Under the pieces are notes generated by a model, which saw nothing but the letters and a program-made list of their open reading frames with translations, was not told where the DNA came from and made no database searches. Source: an uncultured Lachnospiraceae bacterium (GTDB taxonomy: Bacteria; Bacillota; Clostridia; Lachnospirales; Lachnospiraceae). From it: a DNA stretch of 64,000 nucleotides. Both the position numbers and the translations under genes were made by a program. The stretch is from the NCBI GenBank assembly GCA_949878435.1, contig CATLAK010000013.1, positions 22,294-86,293 on the forward strand. The letters run 5' to 3'. Position 1 is the stretch's first letter, and each line of letters opens with the position of its first letter. Shown here in pieces: positions 17,797 through 24,685 of the stretch.

Positions 17797-18666
17797 TTAT
17801 AATCCTTCTGCAACTTCTTTCATATATTTTCCATAATCTGTCTTCATAAGCGGTTCCGCCAGCGTAAGAAGCTGTTCTCTGTTGATAAATCCCCTCTTAT
17901 AGGCAATTTCCTCAATGCAGGAGATGTACAGCCCCTGACGTTTCTGGAAAGCTGCCACAAAATCAGCCGCATCTAAAAGAGAATCATGATTGCCTGTGTC
18001 CAGCCATGCAAAGCCTCTTCCTAAGGTCTCAACGTGCAGCGTTCCTCTGCGCAAGTATTCATTATTGATACTGGTAATTTCAATCTCCCCTCTGGCAGAA
18101 GGCTCAACATTTTCAGCAATCCTTACCACGTCATTATCATAAAAATAAAGTCCCGGCACCGCGTAATTGCTCTTTGGATGTTCCGGTTTTTCTTCTATGG
18201 AAAGCGCCTTCCCGGACTCGTCAAATTCGACCACGCCGTATTCCCTGGGGTCACGGACATAATACCCAAAAATCGTCGCTCCTTTTTCCCTTGACGCCAC
18301 ATCCCTGAGCACCCTGGAAAAACTCTGTCCATAAAAAATATTATCGCCGAGCACCAGTGCCACACTATCTTTACCGATAAATTCAGCGCCAATGATAAAC
18401 GCATCTGCAAGTCCCCTGGGCTTATCTTGAATCGCATAAGAAAACTGCATCCCCAGCTGACTCCCATCCCCTAAAAGTTCTTCAAAGACCGGCAGATCCC
18501 TTGGGGTAGAGATAATCAGCACCTCCCTGATCCCTGCCAGCATCAGTGTAGACAGGGGATAGTAAATCATTGGCTTATCATAAACCGGCATAATCTGCTT
18601 ACTGATTGCCTTCGTAAGCGGATAAAGCCGCGTCCCTGCACCGCCCGCCAAAATAATTCCTTTCAT
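17797..18666 (-). CDS. rfbA: Glucose-1-phosphate thymidylyltransferase
   Basis: Makes dTDP-glucose from glucose-1-phosphate and dTTP, the first step to dTDP-rhamnose and related sugars. From the ATG at 18666 it is 289 residues, the normal RmlA length. It opens with [18 protein letters not shown] (nucleotide-binding loop) followed by [25 protein letters not shown] and [15 protein letters not shown] follow as expected. The start is set by GGAGG 9 bases upstream; an open frame to 18732 would run through the promoter. The gene has its own promoter at 18721-18750, needed because rfbB has been separated from it by the toxin-antitoxin island. Confidence 0.96.
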   Translation of the reverse strand: MKGIILAGGAGTRLYPLTKAISKQIMPVYDKPMIYYPLSTLMLAGIREVLIISTPRDLPVFEELLGDGSQLGMQFSYAIQDKPRGLADAFIIGAEFIGKDSVALVLGDNIFYGQSFSRVLRDVASREKGATIFGYYVRDPREYGVVEFDESGKALSIEEKPEHPKSNYAVPGLYFYDNDVVRIAENVEPSARGEIEITSINNEYLRRGTLHVETLGRGFAWLDTGNHDSLLDAADFVAAFQKRQGLYISCIEEIAYKRGFINREQLLTLAEPLMKTDYGKYMKEVAEGL

Positions 18667-18720
18667 ATTTGAACACCTCCAAAGCTTCTCTTTCCACGCA
18701 CAATACGCATAACTCATATG

Positions 18721-18750
18721 ATTATACCACAAAATGGGAGTGATTGTAAA
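18721..18750 (-). promoter_or_regulatory. Promoter of rfbA-rfbC-wzm-wzt operon
   Basis: Minus strand: TTTACA (18745-18750), 18-nt spacer, TATAAT (18721-18726), about 55 bases before the rfbA start. The -35 hexamer lies in the 15-bp hairpin at 18731-18763, so read-through transcription from the toxin side and initiation here could interfere. Confidence 0.65.
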
Positions 18751-18763
18751 TCACTCCCATTTT
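18731..18763 (-). terminator. Perfect 15-bp hairpin downstream of the toxin gene
   Basis: AAAATGGGAGTGATT (18731-18745) pairs exactly with AATCACTCCCATTTT (749-763 of the same kilobase), loop of 3 nt, with T-runs on both strands. It is the probable terminator of the toxin transcript and overlaps the rfbA -35 box. Confidence 0.75.
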
Positions 18764-18768
18764 CCTGT

Positions 18769-18824
18769 CATCTGCGCCGAGCCATCCTCTCTCCAAACTA
18801 CTCTCCTGTACTTGCAGGCTGAAC
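18769..18824. repeat. Solo copy of the palindrome-E3 arm (left border of the toxin-antitoxin island)
   Basis: About 56 bp (CATCTGCGCCGAGCCATCC through ACTTGCAGGCTGAAC) nearly identical to the right arm of E3 (about 19949-20005) in direct orientation, and inverted relative to its left arm (about 19676-19732). It matches the left arm better (CCAAACTACTCTCC shared), so 18769-18824 and 19676-19732 form an inverted pair around the toxin-antitoxin genes. Bases 18825-18961 hold no recognised gene. Confidence 0.85.
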
Positions 18825-18961
18825 TATTACTCTGCGTGCTGAATTAGATGAAAATGAACAAATAACACAATTCGCTTTTGCAAATGTATTAGCGGCTGAA
18901 ATGTCATCAGTAATGACAGAATATGGATTTATTTTAACAGTCAGAATGGGTGTTGCACTGG

Positions 18962-19447
18962 TCAGTTTCCTACATTTAATTTTTCTTCCATCAGATGATA
19001 GATACGGTCGATGTCCGTATAGAAAAGAGATATGCCGCGTTTGTGCAGACGGATATTGTAGCTTAGATTATCGGCAATCAGTTTTGCTGTGGAGTCATGC
19101 AGGGATAAAGGAACACCTTTGCTTGTATGTATATGGTCGAAATAATCCGCTGTGGTCGGAAATGCGTTCTGTATAAGGAAAGCAGCATCCCAGCCGCCGC
19201 ATTTACCCAGCACGATCTTGGTGCATTTTTTATACCGGGTAACCTGCCGGTTGTAGATATTCTGATACTTCTCAAACTTGGAACTTACAGGAACCATCCA
19301 GTAAATTCCAGCATTTTGGGAATCCTGAATGGCAAGGTAATGGGGGCGGTAATTCCCGTCCTCTTTGTTTGCCATCAGTGAGCTGTCCTGCACTTCCTCC
19401 AAAAAAGCATCTTTGATGTGGTAAAAAAATCCAGATTGTATATTCAT
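18962..19447 (-). CDS. cptN: Type III toxin-antitoxin endoribonuclease toxin, CptN/ToxN/AbiQ superfamily
   Basis: 161 residues. ToxN/CptN toxins are sequence-specific RNases kept inactive by binding the RNA pseudoknots they cut from their own antitoxin RNA; many give phage defence. Seen here: an N-terminal YHIKDAFLEEVQDS, then RPHYLAIQDSQNAGIYWMVP with the family's RPhY and W-hydrophobic-VPVSSKFEKYQ strand (the Ser/Lys region corresponds to the catalytic area in ToxN), TKIVLGK, AAFLIQNAFP, and a helical C-terminus HKRGISLFYTDIDRIYHLM. These fit CptN best. The start is the ATG at 19447, because AAGGAGG lies just upstream and a terminator and antitoxin repeats lie before that; a longer open frame to 19573 is an accident of the repeats. 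Activity is inferred. Confidence 0.85.
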   Translation of the reverse strand: MNIQSGFFYHIKDAFLEEVQDSSLMANKEDGNYRPHYLAIQDSQNAGIYWMVPVSSKFEKYQNIYNRQVTRYKKCTKIVLGKCGGWDAAFLIQNAFPTTADYFDHIHTSKGVPLSLHDSTAKLIADNLSYNIRLHKRGISLFYTDIDRIYHLMEEKLNVGN

Positions 19448-19464
19448 GTTCCTCCTTAATAAAA

Positions 19465-19488
19465 ATCCCCACCATGGAGGGTGGGGAT
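19465..19488 (-). terminator. Terminator between antitoxin RNA and toxin gene
   Basis: ATCCCCACC / GGTGGGGAT, 9-bp stem, 6-nt loop, followed on the minus strand by TTTTTATT and then the toxin's AAGGAGG. An internal terminator that lets most transcripts end after the antitoxin and a minority reach the toxin is the defining layout of type III modules. Confidence 0.9.
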
Positions 19489-19495
19489 AAATGTT

Positions 19496-19593
19496 CGCAC
19501 CGAATAATTTATATCCCGCACCATCGGTAAGCGGCAACATTTGACGCACTGAATAATTTATACCCCGCACCATCAGTAAGCGGCAACATTTTC
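19496..19593 (-). ncRNA. cptI: Antitoxin RNA: two 49-nt tandem repeats (CptI/ToxI type)
   Basis: Two head-to-tail copies of a 49-nt unit (19496-19544 and 19545-19593), differing at three positions in the first 47. Each has, on the plus strand, CGCAC-GAATAATTTATA, CCCGCACCATC and GTAAGCGGCAACATT. The unit contains short complementary tracts (for example GCCGC/GCGG and AAT/ATT blocks) compatible with a pseudoknot; I have not folded it. By family knowledge each unit would bind one toxin. Two or a few repeats of about 45 nt is typical of CptIN. The promoter is directly upstream and the terminator directly downstream. Confidence 0.85.
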
Positions 19594-19602
19594 TATATTT
19601 TT

Positions 19603-19631
19603 ATTATATGCAGAAAATGAGAAAAAATCAA
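19603..19631 (-). promoter_or_regulatory. Strong promoter of the antitoxin-toxin operon
   Basis: Minus strand: TTGATT (19626-19631), exact 17-nt spacer, TATAAT (19603-19608). Transcription would begin about 7-10 bases before the first antitoxin repeat. Close to consensus, as expected for an antitoxin RNA needed in excess. Confidence 0.85.
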
Positions 19632-19669
19632 TGATATATTTGGGTGTTCATAAACATAAAAAGTGTAAC

Positions 19670-20007
19670 AACAATTCAGCCTGCAAGTACAGGAGAGTAG
19701 TTTGGAGAACGGATGGCTCGGCGCAGATGGCAGCACACCTTATCTTTTCCAGTCTCTGCGAAAAATCGGCAATTTCACTTACAGAATGTGAGCAGACCTA
19801 GGGCAAAATCGCCATGGATGGCGATTTTAGGAGCCAAACGGCATGGATGCCGTCTTGGCTCCGCCCCGACCGTCTTGAAACACCTAAACACATTCTGTTA
19901 GTGAAATCCGATTTTGAGAGGAGACTGGAAAAGATAAGGTGTTCCGCCATCTGCGCCGAGCCATCCGCTCTCCAAGCTGCTCTCCTGTACTTGCAGGCTG
20001 AATTGTT
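19670..20007. repeat. Giant palindrome 3 (E3): 86-bp private arms around the shared centre
   Basis: 19670-19755 and 19922-20007 pair over 86 bp with about five mismatches. The centre (19751-19926, 176 bp) begins AGTCTCTGCGAAAAATCGG, ends CCGATTTTGAGAGGAGACT, and matches E2's centre and, inverted, E1's. Its inner terminal repeats are about 40 bp (AATTTCACTTACAGAATGT / ACATTCTGTTAGTGAAAT). Two nested hairpins are in the middle (AAAATCGCCATGGATGGCGATTTT; GGAGCC..GGCTCC). The right arm ends 17 bases from the rfbB stop codon. No gene; it fills the gap between rfbB and the antitoxin promoter. Confidence 0.9.
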
Positions 20008-20024
20008 ACCTGCGCTGCTTTTGG

Positions 20025-21107
20025 CTATTTGTTTTCATACATGGATGCATAATACTTTTGGTAATCGCCGCTGGTCACATTCTTCATCCATTCTTCGTGT
20101 TCAAAGAACCATGCAATCGTGCGCCTGATTCCCTCCTTGAACATGGTTTCCGGTTCCCATCCGATTTCCGCTTTGATTTTGTCCGGCGCAATGGCATATC
20201 TTCTATCATGCCCCTTTCTGTCTTCCACATACGTAATCAAATCTTCGCTGACCAGTTTCGTTCTTGGATCATTCTCTGGCAGCATCTCCTTTAATGTGTC
20301 CAAGATGATATGGATGATTTCAATATTCTGCTTTTCATTGTGTCCGCCTATATTATAAGTCTCAAAAAGCCTTCCCTTTTCCTGCACCATGTCGATTGCC
20401 TTCGCATGATCCTCCACATACAGCCAGTCGCGGACATTTTTGCCGTCTCCGTAGACAGGGAGTTTTTTACCCTGCAGCGCATTATTGATGATGAGAGGAA
20501 TCAGCTTTTCCGGGAACTGGTAAGGTCCGTAATTATTGGAGCAATTGGTGATATTCGCCGGGAATTTATAAGTGTCCATATACGCCTTCACAAGCATGTC
20601 CGAACTTGCCTTACTGGCAGAATAGGGACTGTGAGGAGCATAGGGCGTCGTCTCATAAAAATAGCCACCATCCTCTTCAAGAGAACCATATACCTCATCC
20701 GTCGATACATGAAGGAATTTCTTATCCGGCTTAAAGGTTCCGTCTGGGTTCTCCCAGGCTGCTTTCGCACAGTTGAGCATTACCGCGGTCCCCAATACAT
20801 TGGTCTGGACGAACACCTCAGGCGTCCTGATGCTCCTGTCCACATGGCTTTCCGCCGCAAAATGCACCACTCTGTCAATATCATTCTCTGCGAAAATCCC
20901 TGCAATAGCTTCCTTATCGCAGATATCCGCTTTTATGAATGTATAATTCTCCCTCTCTTCTACATCCTTAAGGTTTTCAAGGTTACCCGCATAAGTAAGC
21001 GCATCCACATTAATGATACGGATTTCATTATCATATTTTTTGAACATGTAATGAATGTAATTGGATCCGATAAAACCAGCTCCTCCTGTCACTAAATAAG
21101 TCCTCAT
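20025..21107 (-). CDS. rfbB: dTDP-glucose 4,6-dehydratase
   Basis: Second step of dTDP-deoxysugar synthesis: NAD-dependent conversion of dTDP-glucose to dTDP-4-dehydro-6-deoxyglucose. 360 residues, extended short-chain dehydrogenase fold. Motifs: GGAGFIGSNYIHYM (NAD loop), HFAAESHVDRSI, HVSTDEVYGSLEED with the catalytic TDE triad portion, YSASKASSDMLVKAY with the YxxxK pair, and NCSNNYGPYQFPEKLIP, which is specific for RmlB. GGAG lies 8 bases before the ATG. It is cotranscribed with the GH25 gene (37-base gap) and has been separated from rfbA/rfbC by the palindrome and toxin-antitoxin island. Confidence 0.97.
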   Translation of the reverse strand: MRTYLVTGGAGFIGSNYIHYMFKKYDNEIRIINVDALTYAGNLENLKDVEERENYTFIKADICDKEAIAGIFAENDIDRVVHFAAESHVDRSIRTPEVFVQTNVLGTAVMLNCAKAAWENPDGTFKPDKKFLHVSTDEVYGSLEEDGGYFYETTPYAPHSPYSASKASSDMLVKAYMDTYKFPANITNCSNNYGPYQFPEKLIPLIINNALQGKKLPVYGDGKNVRDWLYVEDHAKAIDMVQEKGRLFETYNIGGHNEKQNIEIIHIILDTLKEMLPENDPRTKLVSEDLITYVEDRKGHDRRYAIAPDKIKAEIGWEPETMFKEGIRRTIAWFFEHEEWMKNVTSGDYQKYYASMYENK

Positions 21108-21144
21108 TTTCTTTTCTCCATTCTTTTTGATAAAGCTTTCTTAT

Positions 21145-23910
21145 TTAATATCCCATATAACTGATATTCATGTCAACATTTCCTTTGATTCCCGATACGC
21201 TTCCTTTAGAAGAATACTGCCACATGTCATACCGTGTCTTATTATAGGTAGGCGCTGCCGCATACTGTGCCAGCCAGATTTTGTATCCGGATAGGCTTGG
21301 CGCGTCCACATAGCTGTTCAGCCACGTTTTGTTTGCATAAATACCGGCTTTGTATCCGGAATTTTGGATGGTCTGGCAAAATGCCCTGCACACTGCCGTT
21401 CTGGTAGATGCATTGATACCATCTGCCCGTCCATTGCTGGGCTCTACATCAAGGAACACCGGATAACTGATATTATACCCCTTTATCAGCCCTAATACCA
21501 TAGAAGCTTCCTCTACAGCCTCCACTTCATTCACCGCCTGGGTGAAGAAGTAAACGCCTACTTTCAGTCCGGCGCTTGAAGCCCCCTGTATATTGCTCCT
21601 GAACATAGGATCTTCAATCAGAGCTCCCGTGGTGGAACCTCGGTAACCGCACCTGATAATGACATAGGAGACGCCGCTGTTCTTTACAGCATTCCAGTCT
21701 ATGTTCCCATTCCATTTAGAGACGTCTATCCCCATCTGACCAGAACCGGTATTGAGAGAGCCGTCACTGTTGAAATTGTATTTCGCTCCCTGAATGACCT
21801 GCTCCCCTGTAACTTTATTTCCATCTTTATCAAAGAAATAGGTTGCACCGTCAATCTCCTGCCATCCTGTATACCGATAGTCTCCTGTAGTCTTATTTAC
21901 CCTGCGGTAAAATTCTTTCGCCGTATAGTAATCTGCATATTTCGCTTCCCTGAAATTTCCGTCCCCGTCTTTCACCCACAAAGTTTCACCGCTTGTCGTT
22001 TTTAAAGTGGTCGTTGTATCATTCTTTGGATCATTGGGTTTCGCGGTAGGTGAAGCAGTCGGCTGCGCAGTAGGTGTCGCTGTAGGCTGCGCCGTTGCCG
22101 TAGGTGCAGGCGTCGCCGTAGGTAAAGGCGTTGCGGCAGGCACCGGGGTTGCGGTAGGCAAAGGGGTCGCCGTCGGTACAGGCACCGCAGTTGGCGCCAT
22201 GGTAGGCTGCGGTGTGGGCGGCGCAGTGGGTGCTTCCGTGGGCGCTGGCGCCAGTGTGGGCTCCGGTGTGGGCGGCAGGACAGGATCCGGTTCCTTTGTA
22301 GGTTCCGGCGTGGGATCGCCTGCCGGTTCCGGAGTCGGATCCGCATTTGCACCGCCGTCTCCCTCTATTCCAGGGTTTGTTTCATCCGGCGCCGTAAGAA
22401 GCCGGAATGATAAAGACGCCTGCTTTCCGGGGTCCGCAATCAGGCTCTTATCGACCTTCTCGTAACTGTCCTCTGAAGTTTCTGTTCCTTCTATCAAAGT
22501 CTTGGTAGACTCCACCCACTCCACGGTATCTGTGTTAGTAGATTCCACTACCGTTTCATTGACCTTGGTGTCCTCCACTGCTACGTTGACCTGGGCTTCT
22601 GTCTTCACTTCATCTGATACATCTACCTTCTTGTATTCAATGGTATCCCGCACCGTAATCGCCGTCACTTCATCCGAAATCTTATATGTATCATCTGTGG
22701 CAGGTCCTGTCATTTTAATCTGATACCTGCCAGGTTCTATATTTGTCTCGTATATAATTCCATCTTTATCATCATCCTTGAAAGTAAACGTTCCGCCGGA
22801 CGGCTTTTCTACTTCCACTTCAAATGCAAGATCCGGAATCAATTTTCCTGTCTTTGAATTGATAAATTTGATTTTCAGATCCTTCTGGATAGAAGTCAGA
22901 TTCATGACGACCTCTATTTTCTCTCCCTCACTATCCGCAGGCTCCGCTTCCTCCGGTTCCTCCATGGATGCCGCCATAAGCTTTGCCGCCTGTGCATCTG
23001 AAATCGCTACCAGCCCGCTCTGCCCAATCATGGTGATATCTTCCACTCCCGTTCCAATCTCAGCAAATGCTTCAATCTGTGTCTGGTCACTCTTCGCGCC
23101 AAAATACATCATACCGGCAAATACTGCCAGCAGGAGGACTGCCGCACCGGTAAAGGCAATAATATGATCCACTGCAGACATATGGGTAATCTTATATATG
23201 ATTTTTCTTACGCCTCCCTCAGAATCCTCCTCGTCATAGTCTTCTTCGTCGTCATAGTCTTCTTCGTCGTCATAGTCTTCATCATCATCGTCGTCCTCGT
23301 AGTAGTCATCATCCTCATCTACTTCGCCATACTCATCCTCATAGTACCCATCATCCTCTTCTTCATCATACTGTTCCTCATCATCTTCATAGTATTCGTC
23401 ATCATCGTCGTCATACAGTTCTTCATCGTCCCCGTAATCTTCGTCGTCCTCCCCATCATATTGCTCCTCATCATCCGCATAATATGCATCGTCATCGTCT
23501 ACATAATACTCGTCATCGTCATACTGCTGGTCATCTTCGGCGTAATATTCATCATCCCCTTCATCATACTGCTCTTCTTCGTCTTCGTAATATTCGTCGT
23601 CGTCCTCCTCATACCGCTCGTCATCTTCGGCATAATATTCGTCATCGACTTCATCATATTGCTCTTCTTCGTCCTCATAGTAATCCGCATCGTCGTACTG
23701 GTCTTCTTCCTCGTAATATTCGTCATCGTCCTCCCCATACCAGTCTTCATCCTCTTCATAATACTCGCCATTGTCTATCTCATCATCTTCATAATATTCT
23801 TCATCATCTATATCATCGTATTCATATTCGGTTTGGCATAATTTTCCTTTCTTATTTTCATGCTTTCTTGCCTTTGCAGACCCCTTTGCACGTCCAAAAA
23901 GCTTTCCCAT
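21145..23910 (-). CDS. Membrane-anchored GH25 lysozyme with a long acidic, tyrosine-rich cytoplasmic tail
   Basis: 921 residues, single-pass. Residues about 25-232 are almost only Asp, Glu and Tyr in irregular repeats (EEQYD, DDEYYEDD). One membrane helix follows at about 247-270. Outside: a region with a cna-like beta domain (about 310-410), a Pro/Thr/Ala stalk (about 520-635, ATPxPTA repeats), a choline-binding-like cell-wall repeat (GWQEIDGATYFFDKDGNKV, about 670-715) and a C-terminal GH25 muramidase (about 724-921). The GH25 part has MGIDVSKWNGNIDW, YVIIRCGYRG and VFLDVEPSNG, giving the catalytic acidic pair. It likely trims peptidoglycan at sites of polymer attachment. The acidic tail is most unusual for this family. 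Confidence 0.9.
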   Translation of the reverse strand: MGKLFGRAKGSAKARKHENKKGKLCQTEYEYDDIDDEEYYEDDEIDNGEYYEEDEDWYGEDDDEYYEEEDQYDDADYYEDEEEQYDEVDDEYYAEDDERYEEDDDEYYEDEEEQYDEGDDEYYAEDDQQYDDDEYYVDDDDAYYADDEEQYDGEDDEDYGDDEELYDDDDDEYYEDDEEQYDEEEDDGYYEDEYGEVDEDDDYYEDDDDDEDYDDEEDYDDEEDYDEEDSEGGVRKIIYKITHMSAVDHIIAFTGAAVLLLAVFAGMMYFGAKSDQTQIEAFAEIGTGVEDITMIGQSGLVAISDAQAAKLMAASMEEPEEAEPADSEGEKIEVVMNLTSIQKDLKIKFINSKTGKLIPDLAFEVEVEKPSGGTFTFKDDDKDGIIYETNIEPGRYQIKMTGPATDDTYKISDEVTAITVRDTIEYKKVDVSDEVKTEAQVNVAVEDTKVNETVVESTNTDTVEWVESTKTLIEGTETSEDSYEKVDKSLIADPGKQASLSFRLLTAPDETNPGIEGDGGANADPTPEPAGDPTPEPTKEPDPVLPPTPEPTLAPAPTEAPTAPPTPQPTMAPTAVPVPTATPLPTATPVPAATPLPTATPAPTATAQPTATPTAQPTASPTAKPNDPKNDTTTTLKTTSGETLWVKDGDGNFREAKYADYYTAKEFYRRVNKTTGDYRYTGWQEIDGATYFFDKDGNKVTGEQVIQGAKYNFNSDGSLNTGSGQMGIDVSKWNGNIDWNAVKNSGVSYVIIRCGYRGSTTGALIEDPMFRSNIQGASSAGLKVGVYFFTQAVNEVEAVEEASMVLGLIKGYNISYPVFLDVEPSNGRADGINASTRTAVCRAFCQTIQNSGYKAGIYANKTWLNSYVDAPSLSGYKIWLAQYAAAPTYNKTRYDMWQYSSKGSVSGIKGNVDMNISYMGY

Positions 23911-23978
23911 TTATGTTAACCCTCCGTATTAATAATTTCGTAATACTTCAACAGCATCATTTTTCTGCATCAGTTGAT

Positions 23979-24007
23979 ATTATAACATTTATCTACAATA
24001 AGTACAA
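23979..24007 (-). promoter_or_regulatory. Promoter of the GH25-rfbB operon
   Basis: Minus strand: TTGTAC (24002-24007), 17-nt spacer, TATAAT (23979-23984), about 70 bases before the start codon. The rest of 23911-24119 shows no other feature. Confidence 0.8.
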
Positions 24008-24119
24008 TCTCTTTGTTGGTTCATTTGTTATAAAGGTTTAATATTTAGATTCTTTGTAGTTAACATAAATATTTATCGAATTCTGTCATTCAAATCTTCC
24101 AAACATTACCTATAAGTTA

Positions 24120-24147
24120 TTGACATTTTCCCGAAAACCTTTAAACT
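24120..24147 (+). promoter_or_regulatory. Possible promoter of the zinc-ribbon gene
   Basis: TTGACA (24120-24125), 16-nt spacer, TAAACT (24142-24147). The -35 is consensus; the -10 is poor. Confidence 0.45.
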
Positions 24148-24194
24148 GGGTTACAACATTACGAATATGCTTGTTTAAGAAAAGAGGAATTCTT

Positions 24195-24530
24195 ATGATG
24201 TACATGCACTACTGCAAACCCTGCCATCGTATTTTCATGCTGAATGGGCACAAACTAATATGCCCTAAATGCACCAACCCTTTGGCAGAACTCCAGATTT
24301 CCTATCTGGACTACGTTAACATGGACATGGAAGAGCGAGAAGCGTTCAAGAATGCCTGTGCAGACGAAACTCAACTGTGCAAACTGAAATCCAGCTATCG
24401 TATGTATAAATATAGCAAATGGTATAAGGAACTTCAGGCGCATAACAAGGATAACCTTCCTGTCACCACTTTACTGGCTACCATGGTCAACCAAAGTGCT
24501 GAGGGATGCAATGTACACCAAATGGATTAA
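24195..24530 (+). CDS. Small zinc-ribbon protein of unknown function
   Basis: 111 residues from the ATG at 24195 (AAAGAGG 7 bases upstream); the longer frame from 24120 would run through the promoter. The N-terminus CKPCHRIFMLNGHKLICPKC has two CxxC pairs spaced as in a treble-clef or zinc-ribbon, so a zinc-binding site is likely. The rest is helical and charged, with no known motif: YVNMDMEEREAF, LKSSYRMYKYSKWYKELQ. It is a single gene with its own terminator, convergent with nothing and divergent from the GH25 operon. I do not recognise the family; nucleic-acid or protein binding are both possible. Confidence 0.7.
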   Translation: MMYMHYCKPCHRIFMLNGHKLICPKCTNPLAELQISYLDYVNMDMEEREAFKNACADETQLCKLKSSYRMYKYSKWYKELQAHNKDNLPVTTLLATMVNQSAEGCNVHQMD

Positions 24531-24540
24531 TCAATTGAGT

Positions 24541-24566
24541 AAGGACCGGGATTCCCGGTCCTTTTG
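24541..24566 (+). terminator. Rho-independent terminator of the zinc-ribbon gene
   Basis: AAGGACCGGG / CCCGGTCCTT, 10-bp stem, 3-nt loop, then TTTGC. Lies 10 bases after the stop codon. Confidence 0.85.
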
Positions 24567-24685
24567 CATGGAAACTGTTACATATGTATATTAAATTTTT
24601 ATGAATATATAGATTTTTTTCCCAGATAATAGTAGAATGACAATAATTGTTTTGTGCATGAATCAGTAAATCAAAGGAGAACCTT

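Noticed and set aside
18841..18958. A coding-like stretch on the plus strand (reads ELDENEQITQFAFANVLAAEM)
   Set aside because: It has no start or ribosome site, runs into the antisense of the toxin gene, and I could not place it in any family. It may be a gene scrap but I cannot support it.
19448..19573. A longer form of the toxin starting at 19573
   Set aside because: It would translate the antitoxin repeats and cross the terminator; the ATG at 19447 has the proper ribosome site.
19496..19593. The two 49-nt repeats as a small CRISPR array
   Set aside because: They are directly adjacent with no spacers, only two copies, no cas genes, and they sit between a promoter and a terminator ahead of a ToxN-like gene.
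3141..20007. The palindromes as invertible DNA switches
   Set aside because: No site-specific recombinase is encoded in the window, and no promoter lies in the centres that inversion would redirect.
22002..22465. Gly/Val- and Arg/Pro-rich frames over the Pro/Thr stalk
   Set aside because: Shadows of the repeated ATP-PTA codons of the GH25 gene.
23164..24041. Long plus-strand frames opposite the acidic tail (Ile/Val-rich or His/Arg-rich proteins)
   Set aside because: They mirror the repetitive GAT/GAA/TAT codons of the GH25 gene and have no ribosome site.
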